Shown in pieces: positions 25,701 to 40,700 of a stretch of DNA of 64,000 bases. This stretch comes from Lineus longissimus (taxonomy: Eukaryota > Nemertea > Pilidiophora > Heteronemertea > Lineidae). The stretch is from contig NC_088313.1 in NCBI RefSeq assembly GCF_910592395.1, positions 10,110,501-10,174,500 on the forward strand, in the 5' to 3' direction. The notes under the pieces are model-generated. The model had not been told where the DNA came from and did no database searches. It saw only the letters and a list, made by a program, of their open reading frames with translations. Position 1 is the first letter of the stretch, and each line of letters opens with the position of its first letter. The translations under genes were made by a program, and so were the position numbers.

Positions 25701-28700
25701 TGGTAGCCCTACTGCTGGTAAGGATTACATATTGGCAATGATATCCTCATTTTTGTTTGTTTTGGTGGAAGCTCTTGGTTGTATGATCAAAACCGCTCGG
25801 GTAGACCGAAAATGTAGACCGAAATCGGAGGTGAACCAAGGACGGACAGTGAGGTATTAATCTCTATTCTAAAAGGTTTCAAAATTAAACAAATTGATAA
25901 GTTTTGAAAAGTATATTGGTCCTGCTTTCATCAAAGAGAATAATCCAGCCTGGTGCCCGGATCTCTGCAAAGTCACTTGTGACTTAGCAAAGGAATTCCC
26001 AGTGAAGTGCGCGTGATTTGCCGAGGCTCCTGTGTGATGAAGGACACGTTTTCCAGGAATTCGAGAAACTGACTTGAGATTTAGCAATAAAAATGGTGTA
26101 ATTGATCGATTTGAGTTACAACAAATACTGATAACTACATTCGAATATCGTAAGAATAATAACAACAGTAGACAAATTGGTAGAACACAAACAACATTAT
26201 ATGTGTACATACAATGACTAGAAAGTTATTGAATATAATAAATTGAATTGAAGCTATTACAACTCCCTGTTAAAACAAGTTTAGCAGCATCAGACGATAT
26301 TAGTAACGCATGTTTAATTGAACTTATTGCAATGGATGGACCAAGGAGAGGGGGCTAATGCTTCCTGGTTGGGGAGGCAGATGGCTTGTACACACTAAGG
26401 CAGATGGCTTGTACACACTAATGGACTGGTGCCTCTCATTCAATAGCTTGGACATTTCTTGGCGCTGCGCTGTTCATCCGAAGGCCCCCTTACTTATGAT
26501 ATAATGACTATGATATAATGACTGTTGGTTCCTATGGCCAGTTATGGCCATGATACTCTATTTGGGAACGTCTGCATGGTGTAACCTAGTCGCTACCGTA
26601 TCCGTTTTTATACCGCGTCTGATCATCTAGAGAATGGCCAACTTTGGCATACTGAAATAGTGTGTCACACTTTGGATTCAGCCTTGACAGGTGGTCTTGT
26701 CGGTTTCAATAAATGACAACGTGTAATAGTCTTTTCCTAGAGTGTTCTTTTTTACTACAAATGAGGCCTTTTTTGGGAATCGTTGTACCTCACGTCCGTT
26801 TCTCCCAAACTGTACCACGATGTTTACACCCACACCTGGTGTAAAAGAAGTGCAAGTCCCCCCGGAATCTAAGTCCGGTCCTTTTGTTAAAGTGAATAGA
26901 GTCGCCGAATTTCTTTGTTGAAGATTATGTAGCTAACCCTAACCAAACCATTAACCATATTCGTTGACAATACACATCTATTGTATGGGGTCCTGCATTC
27001 CTAGGACGTCCGTTCTTTTAAACCTGTGTCAAGTTGCTGTGTTTGGGTTCAATACCTCAGACCTAATAAGTTCATCGAAATCAAGCTCACACATTGCGGT
27101 CATGCAAGTTGTGGTATCCAACCCCACGCTCTCTTTTGCTTCTTGATGAGTCCGCGAAAGGTACTTAAATTATTCGTCTGTGTTTGTTATGAAACGATTC
27201 TCAGTGCCATAGGTATGGCGAGCGGGTGCTGGGCTACTGCTGCTTGCTCGATTTCTACCATTTCTTCGTCTTTTACCTCTTCTGAAGAATGAACGGCCAC
27301 TGGCAAATGCTTCACATGTGTGTTTATTTTAATACTCAGATTCGGTCTTAAGATTGTTTCACAAGTGGCCATAGTTTTGAAATAGGGTGCATTCATTTTT
27401 TTCAGGTGTTGAGAACAGCGGTCAGTCAATCAGTCTGATACAGAACGAGCACTGGCTGATAGAAGACCGCGACTACACTCCCTACACTAACATCATATCC
27501 GCAACATGGCCGACGCTACGTCACCGGAACTACACATGGGCCGTCATAGAGGACTCCACCCTCAGCGCCAATACTCACTATCTTCACCCTGATGAGCAGA
27601 CACTGGTCGCACCGTGTGACCATCCCAATGCCCTTGCCTGTGGCGAAACATGTAAGTTGCGCAGTCTTAGGTGCATGCTTTTAATGTATTCTCCTTCAAA
27701 TATGCCAAACAGTCATTAGTAATTAGTAAAAAATCTCGATATGAGTCTTATATCATTTCGTTAACTAACTACTCTATGTACTGAATAGTCTATATCCACA
27801 CGTGAATGCACGTGCAGGCACAATCTTTACAATATTCTTAGTTATCATATAAACTATCAGGGGAGCTTCATAGCCTAGTGGTTTACACTGCTAGCTACCA
27901 CGCAAAAGGGCCCGGGTTCGATCTGCAGTAGAACCCAGGATTGTATTTCTGGATGAACCGGCATTGCTTTCAAGGAACTAACTCCTGGCTCTGCACAGTC
28001 CTTCGAATGGTGTCTGGTGTCTATGCCAGGGCAGGATAAAGACCCCGTCAAGAGAGAAACACTAGTAGCCTACGTGGACTCTCCCCGAAGTCGGATTCAC
28101 AAGGCCAATAAACCCAATTTGCACATAACCTTAGTGTCACGCATAAAAGCTCATCCCGCCTTGGAGGATGAATACTACCTGGAAAAAAACACCTCCAAAT
28201 TCAGAGCGAACGCTGAATAAGAGGATTAAGAAGAAATCTAAACTATGCATATTACAAGACTCACCCCATGTAAACAATTTACATATTTCATACAAAATGG
28301 ACGATTTTAACTAAGAACTAGTAAAGTTACCCGTGGTATGGCTTAAGCCACAACCACATTAACAATTTTTCTTCAGCAAGATATGATAACACCAGATGTC
28401 GGGTGGAGCTACTTGGAGAACTAAACTTGCCGTGTCGTCCAGACTAAACATGAATTCTCCACAACACTTCCTAAAGATTCAGTTGGAAAGAGAGTCCAGA
28501 TCAAAATTACTCGTTTACTGGCCTCTCTTTAGCAAGGAGGGCGCTAACGGTTGGGTTACAGCATGTGCCTGTTTTATACACCAAACCTAAAATGCAAACG
28601 CCATAAAAATTTCCAACTTGTACAAAAATACGCCCCAAATTAATTTACAATATAGACCTAGGTCAAGTTTTTACATTACAACCCACCCAGAATGTAAAAA

Positions 28701-31700
28701 TGCTTGTTTTCCCCTCAATGCTGTTGAAAACACTGGTCAGAAAGTGGATGGTGCTGCACCTGGAGTGACAACATGTTGCTTGAAAATAGAACAGGCAGCT
28801 CAGACAACAACACTGGTGGAAAGTATCAAATTACTTGAATAAGAAAAGTTGTTGAGTTGACCAAAAACAGGTGTAAAACTCGCCGGACAACATGGACAAC
28901 TCGCCATTGACACTTTGCAAATTGACTGTTCTTCACTGGTCTGTCACTTTGTTCGCTGATGACGTCATCAACACATTTTGGTTCCCTGAGCAGGGCGAAA
29001 GTAGCCTGGTACCACTGGCCATCGTCAGACGACGCTGTTGTGTTTGACCTATTTTGACTTTTGTATTGACGGGACGGACGGAGGCCAGGTTCCAGCCACC
29101 GTCTATAAATATATAATGACGTCATTGCGGGGAAGCCTGTCAACAAATCCGAAAGCGAGGTAAGTGCGAACACGTGTGTATTAGCTGTCATACATTCACC
29201 CTTCCTAAGGCAAGTTTGGATTTCAATGAGAAATCCAGTACTTCTTTGTACTTTTCCATTGGTTAAATAAAGGCAGATTTTATCGAAATGATGCTAGAAA
29301 ATGGATGCGGAAATGAATTGTTGACAAAATGAAGCTTTAAGCGTCTATTGATAATGAGCCGTCGGTTCACAATTATACGTCCAACCCGTAATCTCACAAA
29401 GTATTCTACGAAAAAAACTTTTGTGAACATGATTACACTTAATACACAATATTTGAGTATTTCAAGCAAGCACTACTAACTCATGTTTATTAAACACGAT
29501 TTCAATATAATATAAAAAGACGTTGGAAATCAACGACTTTCGTGATTCAGAATTCCGAGTCGTGCAAAGATTGGCTGGAACCTGGCCTCTGTCCGTCCCG
29601 TCAATACAAAAGTCAAAATAGGTCAAACACAACAGCGTCGTCTGACGGTGGCCAGTGGTACCAGGCTAGGGCGAAAGTTGCAAATTGACTGCTCTTCACT
29701 GGTCTGTCACTTTGTTCGCTACTGATGACGTCATCAACACGAAACGGTCAACTTTGGCAATGTCCGGCAATTTCCGTGAGTTTCAGATCAGACAAAATTC
29801 CTGAATAAAATCGCTAAAAAGTCCACATTCCCGGCAAATGTTTAGACTGAGAATCGATCATTTTGTGAACGGAAAGGTAGTGAAAGGTTAGGTGAAGTTT
29901 CAAAGAGACAGTGCGCACGGTTGCCGTGATTTCCTTGGAAGTCTATAGATTTTAAGACTCATCCCATGTAAAAAATGTACATATTTCATACAAAGTTGAA
30001 GATTTTAACTAAGAATCTGCCAGAATATCATCTTCATTTTCGACCTGGGCATGCACCTCAAATACTTTCAAGGATGCTTGTACATTTCTGTCGTGCGACA
30101 TGAGATTATAATCGCTGCAATGTCCACCAAAAATATTTGTCATCTGGAGAGGTAAGGGGGGGGGGGGTTTCCAGCTCATACGATGGCGATGGCGTCAAGG
30201 TGGATGGCGTGGCAAGAGACATGTTACCCACATAGTCTACTTATACTTGTAGGCTGACACATCCTCAAATACTATATTTATACTTCTACTGCAAAATCTA
30301 GCATTCTATGTGCATTTCTTTACCGAAACTGATGGTCACAATATTACTGCCACGTTTTATTATAAAGGCCACTGGTAGACCATGTAGAAAAGAGCAAAAA
30401 CTCATTTTTTTCAAGGAAAATGCAATTTGAAATAAACGTCACCACGTAAAATTTGCGCCTGGCCACCAACTAACTCTAAGGTAGGTACAGAAGGTGCTTG
30501 GCAAGTCTTCATCATATCAAGTTTTGATTGGCATATAAGTGTCCTTATTTCAGGAACACTATATCTATTGCTAGCAGAAATTGTTTCTTTTTAAAATGGC
30601 CATTTGTACTGCATGTCCTCGACACTTTTTCAATGATCCGAATTCCATTGAAAATACACCAAAAACAATTTACACTAAAGAGCAAAATCGGTTATGAAAA
30701 AACACACAAATGTCTTCAATTGGCCGAGCTAAAATGATTTTGACAATGGAATTCAGTACATCAGGGTCAGATCTTCATTCATCTTTTTTGTCGCGAATCC
30801 GTTTCTGTAATCGGCTTAATGAGAAGCGTATCATCGGGTTGGGTAGCGTTTTATATCATCATACAGACAGTCACCTTTTTACCGCCCAACTGTACACCCA
30901 AATTAAACTGCAGTGATTATATTTGCGTGTTTGTCGGGCGCTAAAAGCCCTCGCCCTTTCCTGCTCGAATTTAAAGATGCAACTCATTTTTATAAAACGT
31001 AGAACTAGGCAAGTTGTCCTAATATATTGCATTTTCTGACTTGCATTTCCGTATTGAGAAGTTTCCGCTGGATTTATATCAGATTGCTTTGATATTATTA
31101 GAGCTCACTCACAATTTCCTCAAATTGGTTCCTGCGAATTTTCAGGGACTTTGACAATAAAACCAGTTTGATATAACAAGTCGGGTGTGACCTTGGGACA
31201 CACAAAAAAGCGTCCCTTTTTTTCAACTTACCCTCAGTTTAAATAGATCTGCTTTTTTGATTGATGGATTGATTGATATATTGAAGACAACTAATTAAAT
31301 TATGTTTCTTCTCATGATTTTGACCGAGGATCTTTAGAACTGTGAAATAGTATGTTTATATACTTGTATATCGGTAGAAAAATGCTGAACTTTTTGCTCT
31401 CTGATACGCTATTATCATTTCTTTTATGTTAGAAAAGTGTTTAAACTAAGCCATTGATCACCCTTAAATTGATAGTCATTACCAAATATAGCCACTGAAG
31501 AAAACACATCAAAATACATGTCGAAACTTTAAAAGACAGGTCGAAGGGTCATGAGAGGAACTCAAACAATTTCAAAAGCATAAAAAATACTCTTCGAAAT
31601 CACCACTATTTCAGCTCATGAGTTTATGAATGCCGACTTCAGCAGTTTTGCACTGGTGCACGGCAAGCGGTATTACGTATGCATTTTTGCGCCAAACACC

Positions 31701-34700
31701 ACCATCCCCCAGGAAAAGTGGGACATGGTTCTTAGGAGCGTAGCTGTATGTAGTGACGGTATTACGGTCGACCTGACTCCACCAACTGCTGGCTCTGTAT
31801 GGGTACGGAACCAAGAGGGCTACCAGAATTCATTGACGGAATTAGAGATTCACTGGGACAGTTTCGTTGACGTGGAGGAACATAACTTTGCCCCTTTTCA
31901 TAGCGGCGTTCAATACTACGAGTATGCTATTGGTACGTATTTTCAAATTTTGATTGAAGTAAATTCTCGCTGTAGCTTATTACTTTTGTGTTTTCACCGC
32001 CCTAGAAAATGTAACTTTTCATATTTCCTGTTTAAAAAACCGGGGGACTGGAATACATGTTTTATAAAATTTGGTCAGCTGGACGCGGTCAGGTAAAGTT
32101 TCCATTAAAAAAACACTCCTTGTGGAATTCCATCAATGACTCTTTAATGAATGTGATGATTAGTGGTAGTACTTTGTGCCTGCGGGGGATAAATTGTATA
32201 TATCACAAAACTCCCAATTCTTTTATTTTGCCATTAAATTATCGTATTGACAAAGCGCAGCATATCCCGACCACGTAAATTTCGGTTACCATGGTTACAA
32301 TTTGGGTATCTCGGGGTCACAATATCTACATTTGAGTGCGATCTAATGGTCGGATTCTGTAAAATGTTATTTACATTTAGGGTTGGTTCAATACTTAGCA
32401 ATGGAACGCTGGCACTGGCACTAACATGTTTTGCCAGAAAATGCAAATTTAAAATTATGGTAAGCATTGAGTTGAATCAATTCAAAGTTTAAAAAAATAA
32501 AATATAAAGAATATATAAACATATGCAGCCTCACAACAGCCAGTGGGCAGCAGCCTACAGCTAATGCTGGACACTCCTAGACTTCCAGCATGTCAGTTAC
32601 ATGCCAACACATTACAGTAGCCTGTGCAGGTCAAGACATATGCAGCCTATGGAGACTATACCATAGATCATGAGATTGCATATATATGGACCTGGTAAAA
32701 TCATTATTTCTGTGGAGAAATAGTTTAGTTTTTGATGACACAAATAACAATACATTGTAATAGCTACACTGTATCACATTGTACTGCTGCATGAATGGCT
32801 TGCTTCCCCTGCCCACTGCATGACTGGCCCCTGGGTCATTATTTCTCATCAAATAATTATTTTTTACTGGAGTTACCTAATTCTACCAATGAGGGAATGT
32901 TATATTTAGAACATGCAGTCATCAAGCTGACCAATCAGAGGCTCTGAAGCAGATCTGCAATTTCCCTATAATGATGTTATCCTGGGATTTCCTTGGATCA
33001 TTGACATAAAACACTACTTTAGAGGTCTTGGTAAAAGACTGTCAGTGAACTGCAGACCATTTTCAGATGCTTCCTTGTGCCAGTGCCAGTGCTAGTGTGC
33101 CAGAGCCAGGTATTGAACCTATCCTTCCATTCATCTGAACTGCGCGTCCAAACATATTCTCTCATTTCAGTAACCAATGTATCATTCAAAACTCCACATT
33201 TTTATAAGCGTTTCCTTTAAAGGTTCCCTTTAAAGTATTTTTTAATATAACATTATAGCGCATATAATTTTGACATTTCTGCACTGTGCGGGGTTTATTT
33301 CTTGACCAATCTCTATGAAATAATGAATAAATTCAGTATGAACACTGAAAGCATTTTCATAATACCTGCTCTACATATCAAGATGTTCATCGTTAAGCCA
33401 AAGTAACTAATATGGGGATGGGGGACTAGTTTTGGGCTGCTGAAAGGTTCAAGGAATAAAGTGAAGTCCAAATGTCGTCTTAGGCAGTTGCTTATAATGG
33501 TCAAAGTAATCTAGAGTGACTTCTTCAGCTGAAGCGCTGGGTCTTATAGCGTGCCCAGAGGAATACTTTGGCCAATAAGAAACAACGTAAGACGCATTTA
33601 GAACTTCCAGCCTTGGGTGACCCGAACCAATCAGAAACGTGTACCAGGTTTGAGGCTAGCTATCTGCGTCCTTGGAAACCCTACATGGTAACCAAACATA
33701 CAGAGTGTGAATTGTTACATATAATGATAATCTTAATGGCGATCCATTCGAAACACCAATAAGCTAGTTCTGGCCCAAGCCTGTTCTAGCTTAAAACAAT
33801 GACTAAAGGAAATATGCACTCTAGACTTTCTATGGAAATTGAGATATAATTAAACCAACTAACTTGCTTTCACCTGAACATGAGAATGATAGACAAAGAG
33901 ATAATCAATATGACTTGGCGATTTTGTTTTAACAAACCCTTCGAACATGCTTGTTACCTGACCTAATGGTCCCACACCTAAGTAGGATATTGTTTCAGGC
34001 TATTCCTGGCTTTGCTCATGGCTAAGACACAAAGACTTGTTGGTAATTGAGATTTAGAATGGGACTTGTGTTAGAACCTGCCCTAGAACAAGGCCAAGTT
34101 GTGTGGGAAGGAATCATACAATTGGGAAAATATAAATTCATAAAGTAATTTTGATTTGTAAAATTTAACATAACTTTTGCACCATAAAATAACCCTTGGT
34201 CGCGACGCTGGGCAGTATATCTATATACATTTTTTTACTCCCCATTTTAGGTACCACATATGGTGGAGAGGACATCAGGTCATATACAAACATCGGTGTT
34301 ACTAACAACTACATTGCTCATGGCATGTTGCTGCAGAGCGGTGGGGTGTACTATGTTTCAATTCAGGGTAAGGATTTAAACCACAGATCGGATGTTTTAC
34401 GTACTGTACAGATCAACCCCTGGTCACCTTTCTTTATCGACCCACTCATGCAGCGTGATCGATACAATGTCGTGGTGATTTAGTGATGATGTGTTTAGTG
34501 GTTTAGGGTGTCATACGTCCACACTCACACGACCCAGTACGAAATTGGACAAGCAGTATTTAAGTTGAAAATTCTGATTTTATGACCGTCTGAATTACAC
34601 TATTGATTGGTAAAAAAAAAAAATTTCTGCTGTTTAAAACACAAATTTGATATCATCCAGGAAAATGGTTGCAGCCCAGGCTGGGAGGTCGTATCATACA

Positions 34701-37700
34701 ATATCATACCACCAAAACGGGCCACTTTCAATGGCTGCATGGGTTGAGGTGGACTAGTTAAGGACTGCGAGCCCGATTTTCCTGGTCAATTTCTGACCAG
34801 ATACACCATTTCTTGTAGATAGCACACTAAAGATGGAACAACCATCGCTTTAGAGCACCCCGGTGTTCAATGTGTTAGCCTCCCTGCCGTTAGAGACAAA
34901 AACACCGCTCTCAAGAGCGAGAGCAGGAGAAAAAGAAGAAGAAGGAGCGTTTATATAACATTACCCCAAATCATGTCTGGGCTCGAAAGTGTACCGCGGT
35001 ATATACTACATGTATACTCTAATAAAATATACCCTATTGTGTCGTTTCTCTAGAATTGATATTGAGGTTTTAGAATCCCTCCTCCATTGTAATGGGGGCG
35101 GAGACAAATTCCTTGTGTTCGAGGTTTTAGAGTCTATATAAAAGGTACCCGATTTAGTTCTCAGGACTGGTTTTCATGTATATAGCCTGCATGGCATGAA
35201 TCTACAGCGAGAGAGCATTTTGATTCGCGCCTACAACATTGATGATAAATTTCCCTGTTCAAGCGACGGACTTTGTGAACAAGACATCTATCTCGACCAG
35301 TCCAGCGATTCTCGTTGATACGACACCGCCAGTCAAGAGCGACTCAGAGATCACATTCGGTTGGAAAGGCTACCTTCCATCAACGGACTCTCTCGCAATC
35401 AGGTTGGTTCATCGTGGTTCACTTTTAACAAAATCCCATGGTGCCTACACTAGATTTAGCACCATTCCGACTCCCATTGAAACCCCGAGACTCTAGTAGC
35501 CGCCTGTGAGTACCTATAATTTAGATGATGTGATGAGCGTTTCCCACTGATGAAACACTGTCTTATGCGATGGAATGATATGGCGTCCTAAATCAAATGC
35601 GCGCATCAATCGAGAATATTGAAGTCGTGTTCCTATTCGCTACGCCTCGAAACACAACTTCAATATTCACGATTGGTGAGCATAATAGATTAGAAAGACG
35701 CCGAATATTTCTACCAAGTGATTGAGTTTCACGAGTGGATGGGGTCCATCAAATCATTTCATCACGGCTGTCCATATGCGCCTACTATCGGTCTCAAAGT
35801 TTCAGTCGGAGTTGGAGTCGGAATGTTGCAAAACCTCGCTATTCAATAGTTTAACTGGTCGATTGTTTCCTGATGTGGAGATATGATTATGTGATGATCG
35901 GCCTACGTTTATCATGCTTATCAGTTAACTTGAACATTCCTCGAATACTGGATCCCTTAGCGTTGTGTCGTTTTTTGGTTGCTCCGCATATTTCAGTGTT
36001 TCCGTAAAACTAGACTAGCAAGTGAGGCCATGATTTTCAAGAAAATTTAAAAGTCTGAGAGAAAACTGTCAATATGTCTTACAGTGTTCCAAAATAATGA
36101 GTTTAAACACTCAGAAACCGAATTGAAACTTCCTCATGCTTTCCTCATGTCGATATAGGTTTGACATTAAAAGCTGTTCTGACCACCGACCAACTGCACA
36201 TATTTTTCACACCGGTCAGCATCAGACTAGAATGGAAATTATCTTAGATTGTAATGCTTACGATATCAATCTCTCATGTTTCAGTTGGGACGGTGTATTC
36301 AGTGACCCAGAGAGTGGTATCGCCTTCCATGAATGGGGTATAGGGTCACAACCTGGGCGGTCTGACGTAGTATATATGTCACAAGTAACGGACTCCATGG
36401 TTGACACAGATCCAGCATCACCTTTAAATCTTCTAGAGGGCCACACGTACTACATCACCGTCAGGGTGGGTACCATTAGGCACGACGAGTCTTTTTGAAT
36501 GGATTGAGCCGGTGCATTTTGTAAGGCTTCAGGGGAACTTACTTACAAAATTTCATTTTTTAAAAGTTGAAATGATAACAACGTCGCGCGTGATAAGAAC
36601 AGATAAGGAGTTTTTCCTGGATGTAAAATTTATTTAACAAAAGTGATACCCGTAACGTCAGTGTTAAAACACATTGTCCAAACTACTGTGTACGAGATTC
36701 TGCAATACGAACAGGAAGAACATTCAAATGGCCCAATTGTTTGTTTTATGGATCGGACAAGTGCTAATTTTAATGCCAACGGAGTATAGCTGATTTAAAA
36801 AGATCCGATTTTTATTGAAACACCCTGCATAACAACATAATACTGTCTTTTCATCGACAAACCACCGGTTCCTAATAGTCAGGCCAAACCCACCTTATGA
36901 TGGTACGTAGTAGAGGATCACAATACACGCATGGTAACGACCAATAGCAGTAGACTGTCAACTTGGAAGGCAGGCCTAGGTTTTAGAGGGGCTGCTGTAT
37001 GTTTCGCAGGTGACCTAATAGGGTTGCGTCATTTGTACGGACGAGTGCCGCGGCGGAATACTACGGGGTGTCCCACAAAATACTCCACCGGTTTTTACGG
37101 GGTGTTTAATTTCAAAATTTGAGTACCTTAAAAAGGGTAAAAAAGGCATATCAAGGCTTGTTTGCTAAGTGTAATGGATGATTGAAAGAAAGGAACTTCG
37201 AACAACAATGTCTGGTCCATAGTTCGGAATCCGGGAGAATTACCTTAGCATTTTAGTTGGGACACCACGTAGGCCTAAAAGGGCAAAAACTATTGAGTAA
37301 TCAGTGAGGTTTCAGGCGTATATAAAGTTTGGGTACTGTCGGAAACCTCTTCTTGCCTTGCCTACAACTTGTAGAAATATGGATGAGCCATTGCCTAAAA
37401 GAAAGCGTAGTTATTCTGTGTCGGAGAAGCTGCGATACCTGCGAGACTTTGAGATTGCCATTGGAAATGGCACTGTGCGAACGATGACAGAATTTGCCAA
37501 CCACCACAACATACCTTTTGAGATGTTTCGCAGGTGGAACCGTCATGACCTGGAATTGAAGGAGGAGCAGAACCGGGGCAAAGACCGAAAGGTGAAGCAG
37601 AGGTTGATTGCTTACTGGCCTGAGGTCGAAGACCAACTAGAAATTTGGTTCCGGGATGTTCGGCGAAGACGTCTACCTGTTGTGATCCAGGATGTCCAGG

Positions 37701-40700
37701 AGAAGGCCGTGCAACTATTTCAGAGCGCCGACAACTCGCCACAGAGGCAAAACCACTAATGCATGATTTCCATGCATCCAACGGCTGGGTGGAACTTTTT
37801 ATGAAGAGGAAGGACATCAGCCTGCGAAAAGTCACGAAGAACACTACCACCATTCCAGAAAACGCCGTTGTCCTGGTTCGAAACTTTCGCGATGAAATAA
37901 CCAACACCATCGAAAATTTTGGTATACCAATGCGCCTGTTTTTCAACATGGACCAGACTTTCCTCCTTTTTGACCTACGCCTAATGTACACCCTCAATGA
38001 GAAAGGCGGCAAGGCTGTTGATGTACGAACCTCCAGGAAGAATCCAAAGCTGGGATGTTCTGTTACACTTTGCGTGGCGGCGAATGGCGATAAGATGCGA
38101 GCCCACATCACCTTTCCGAGAAGAGGATTTGTTCGCGCGCTTCGAGCTCTGGAAGAGGCCGAGTTGCCCGAAAACGTTGTGGTCACATCGTCCGCCACGG
38201 GATGGGTCAGACAGGAGACGATTCACCATTGGCTTGACGAAATCTTCATCCCATACGTCCATGAGGCCCATGCTGAACAGTTCATACTTTTGGTGGATCA
38301 GTTCAGAGTACATGTACATCGAACGGAGAACTTCAGGAATCGTCTCACTGCAGAAGGGGGCAGACTCAACTTTGTACCGGCCAGATGCACATCTTTGGCA
38401 CAACCCCTGGATGTGGCTGTCATGAGATCTTTCAAATGTCACGCCAGACAAGCATGGAAGTCATGGAAGACCAAAAACACCAACGAAGCAGGCCAGTGTG
38501 ATCCAATTGGACTCAGAGATGTTGTCAACATCGTCAGCCGCACCTTGGAAGCGATCAGCCCAGAGGTCGTCGAGCATGGATTTGAGAAAGCGTTACGCCC
38601 ACAGAACATAGACGCAGGGCCACACCCAGTTCCAGATGACGACGATGACGACGAACAGGGGGTATAATTCCTCAATCTGCCTGATGAGTTTGAACCTGAG
38701 ATAGCAGGGCAGTAAGCAATCGGGTCAACAGAGACAATCGGCAACCGGACCAGAATAAAAATCCAAAATAATGAATACAAAAATTAAAAAAACAGAAATG
38801 AGAAATAAAAAAACCCCAAAAAACATTGAATAAAGGCAAAAAGAGATGAATAAAGATTGGATGAAAGCCAATCTGAATAAACCTGAATGCACGAAGCGTC
38901 GCTGTCTTGAAGCGATGCTGGTAGAGCCCCCAAAAGGCCTGTGATGCCCACTCCAACGCGTTTTATGTGAGAAAGGGTTAACGTTGATCTATCAAACAGA
39001 CCCAAACCGCAAAACCGCACTGAAACCGCACTGAAACCGCAAACTCAGACCGCAAACCACAATAAACGCGAGCGCTTTGCATATCCTATGTGTCTCGTTA
39101 GGCCAATCTGTCCTTCTACTAGTAATACACCTACTTCATTCAACTTTCGACCAATGAGTGAAATGGTATTGTGCCCTGTGCTCGCGGTAGGCGTCTGCAT
39201 TAAGCCTAATGAACCGGTCTTACATCGATGAAAAGACAGTATAATCAGTGGACTCTGCTGCCGGGAAATATAGTTTTGGTCGTTTGTACACACATGTAGT
39301 GATAACACCTCTTGATCGGACATAAGACGTTGACCGGGCGGCTTGATCACGTTTGTTGCCAGAAAATTGATTGCAGTGTTTATATTTACTATGATATCTC
39401 TGTTGAAATTTGGTCAGCTCCTCCTTGAACACTTTAAACGAATACGATCTCTAATATGATTGTTGAGTCGATCAGTCCTAAAGTTAATAAACAAGAGAGC
39501 AGAGCTTAGCAGTGAAACTGACGCAGGTTTTAAGTCAACATGTTTAAAAAGCTCGATTTTTTTAATCTGTTTTTTTACTTGGTCGTTCGTCTCAGTCACT
39601 TTCATCCATTCTTCCCAGGCGACTAACAATGTTGGATTAATAAGCGACTCTACCTCATGGCCAACGGTGGTCGAAAAGACAGCGCCATCAGTCGGATTCG
39701 TATACGATGGTCCTGGTGACTTGGCCACCAATGAGAAACACGTCGACATTGACTACCAGACGAGCACCACCACGATGAATGCTCACTGGAGAGGCTTTCA
39801 TGACGCTGAGACTAATCTAATCGAGTACTACTGGAGGATTGGGTCTTGTTATGGATGTGGGGATGTCCTGCCCGAACAAGGAGTTGGAATGAATTCTGGT
39901 AAGTTTTGAGGAGAAACATTTTGTAAGTAAAATAAAAACCTCGTGACAGCTCATGCTGTTATACAAATTTTTATTTTTGCCATTTTCAAAAGTAAGCAGT
40001 CGTACAGATTTACTGGGAGCGTTAATTAGATAATACATACCTGATCCAGCAATGCCTATACTGACCTAACCCTGGTAGTAACATCACATATGAATCGTTC
40101 ATCACTACCTACGTTTTTATCTAAAACTGGAAAGAGACCGTGCCTTTATCTCTTCGAGTTCATAGCCAAATGAGATATCAATTTGTTCTTAAAGATAATA
40201 CAAAATATCTTTCTTGGTTCAGCAAAGCCTTTTTACCAAAAAGACTGTATGTCTAAAATCGTCATTCTTGTTAAAATTAAAGTATAGTGGTCATTCTTTC
40301 TCGGAGATATCAAATATGAATTCTTTTCCTGAGCCAGCTGATATCTCGGGACAGCTACGGGAAGGATGAATAGTCCTAAAAGTTGTATTTAAAAATACAT
40401 TGTAACTTGCTTTCTCTTCGTTTTCAGATGCCCTGGCTCATGACCTAAACCTGAAAAATGGTTTCACCTATTATGTCACCGTTAAAGTGTGTAATGCAGC
40501 CGAACTCTGTTCAGAGGCGACATCTGACGGCGTACTGGTTGATGAATCGTCCCCCATTCCAGGTGTGGTATTTGACGGCATACATGGATTTGAAATTGAT
40601 TATCAGGGAGAGAAGTAAGTTCAAAAACCTTACTTACGATCATATTCTTTTAAGGAGAAATGATGCTGACGTGGCAATTTGGTGTCCACTGCGCCTGCAT

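Noticed and set aside
25132-25860. 242-codon ORF as one gene
   Set aside because: Only 25531-25717 matches the module pattern with splice sites; the left part is SINE and intron and the right part is intron read-through.
27861-27935. True tRNA gene
   Set aside because: The A and B boxes are present but the arms do not pair into a cloverleaf and the body matches the SINE at 24973.
39414-39749. 111-codon minus-strand ORF
   Set aside because: Antisense of exon 15 and its intron; the plus frame has module motifs and splice sites.
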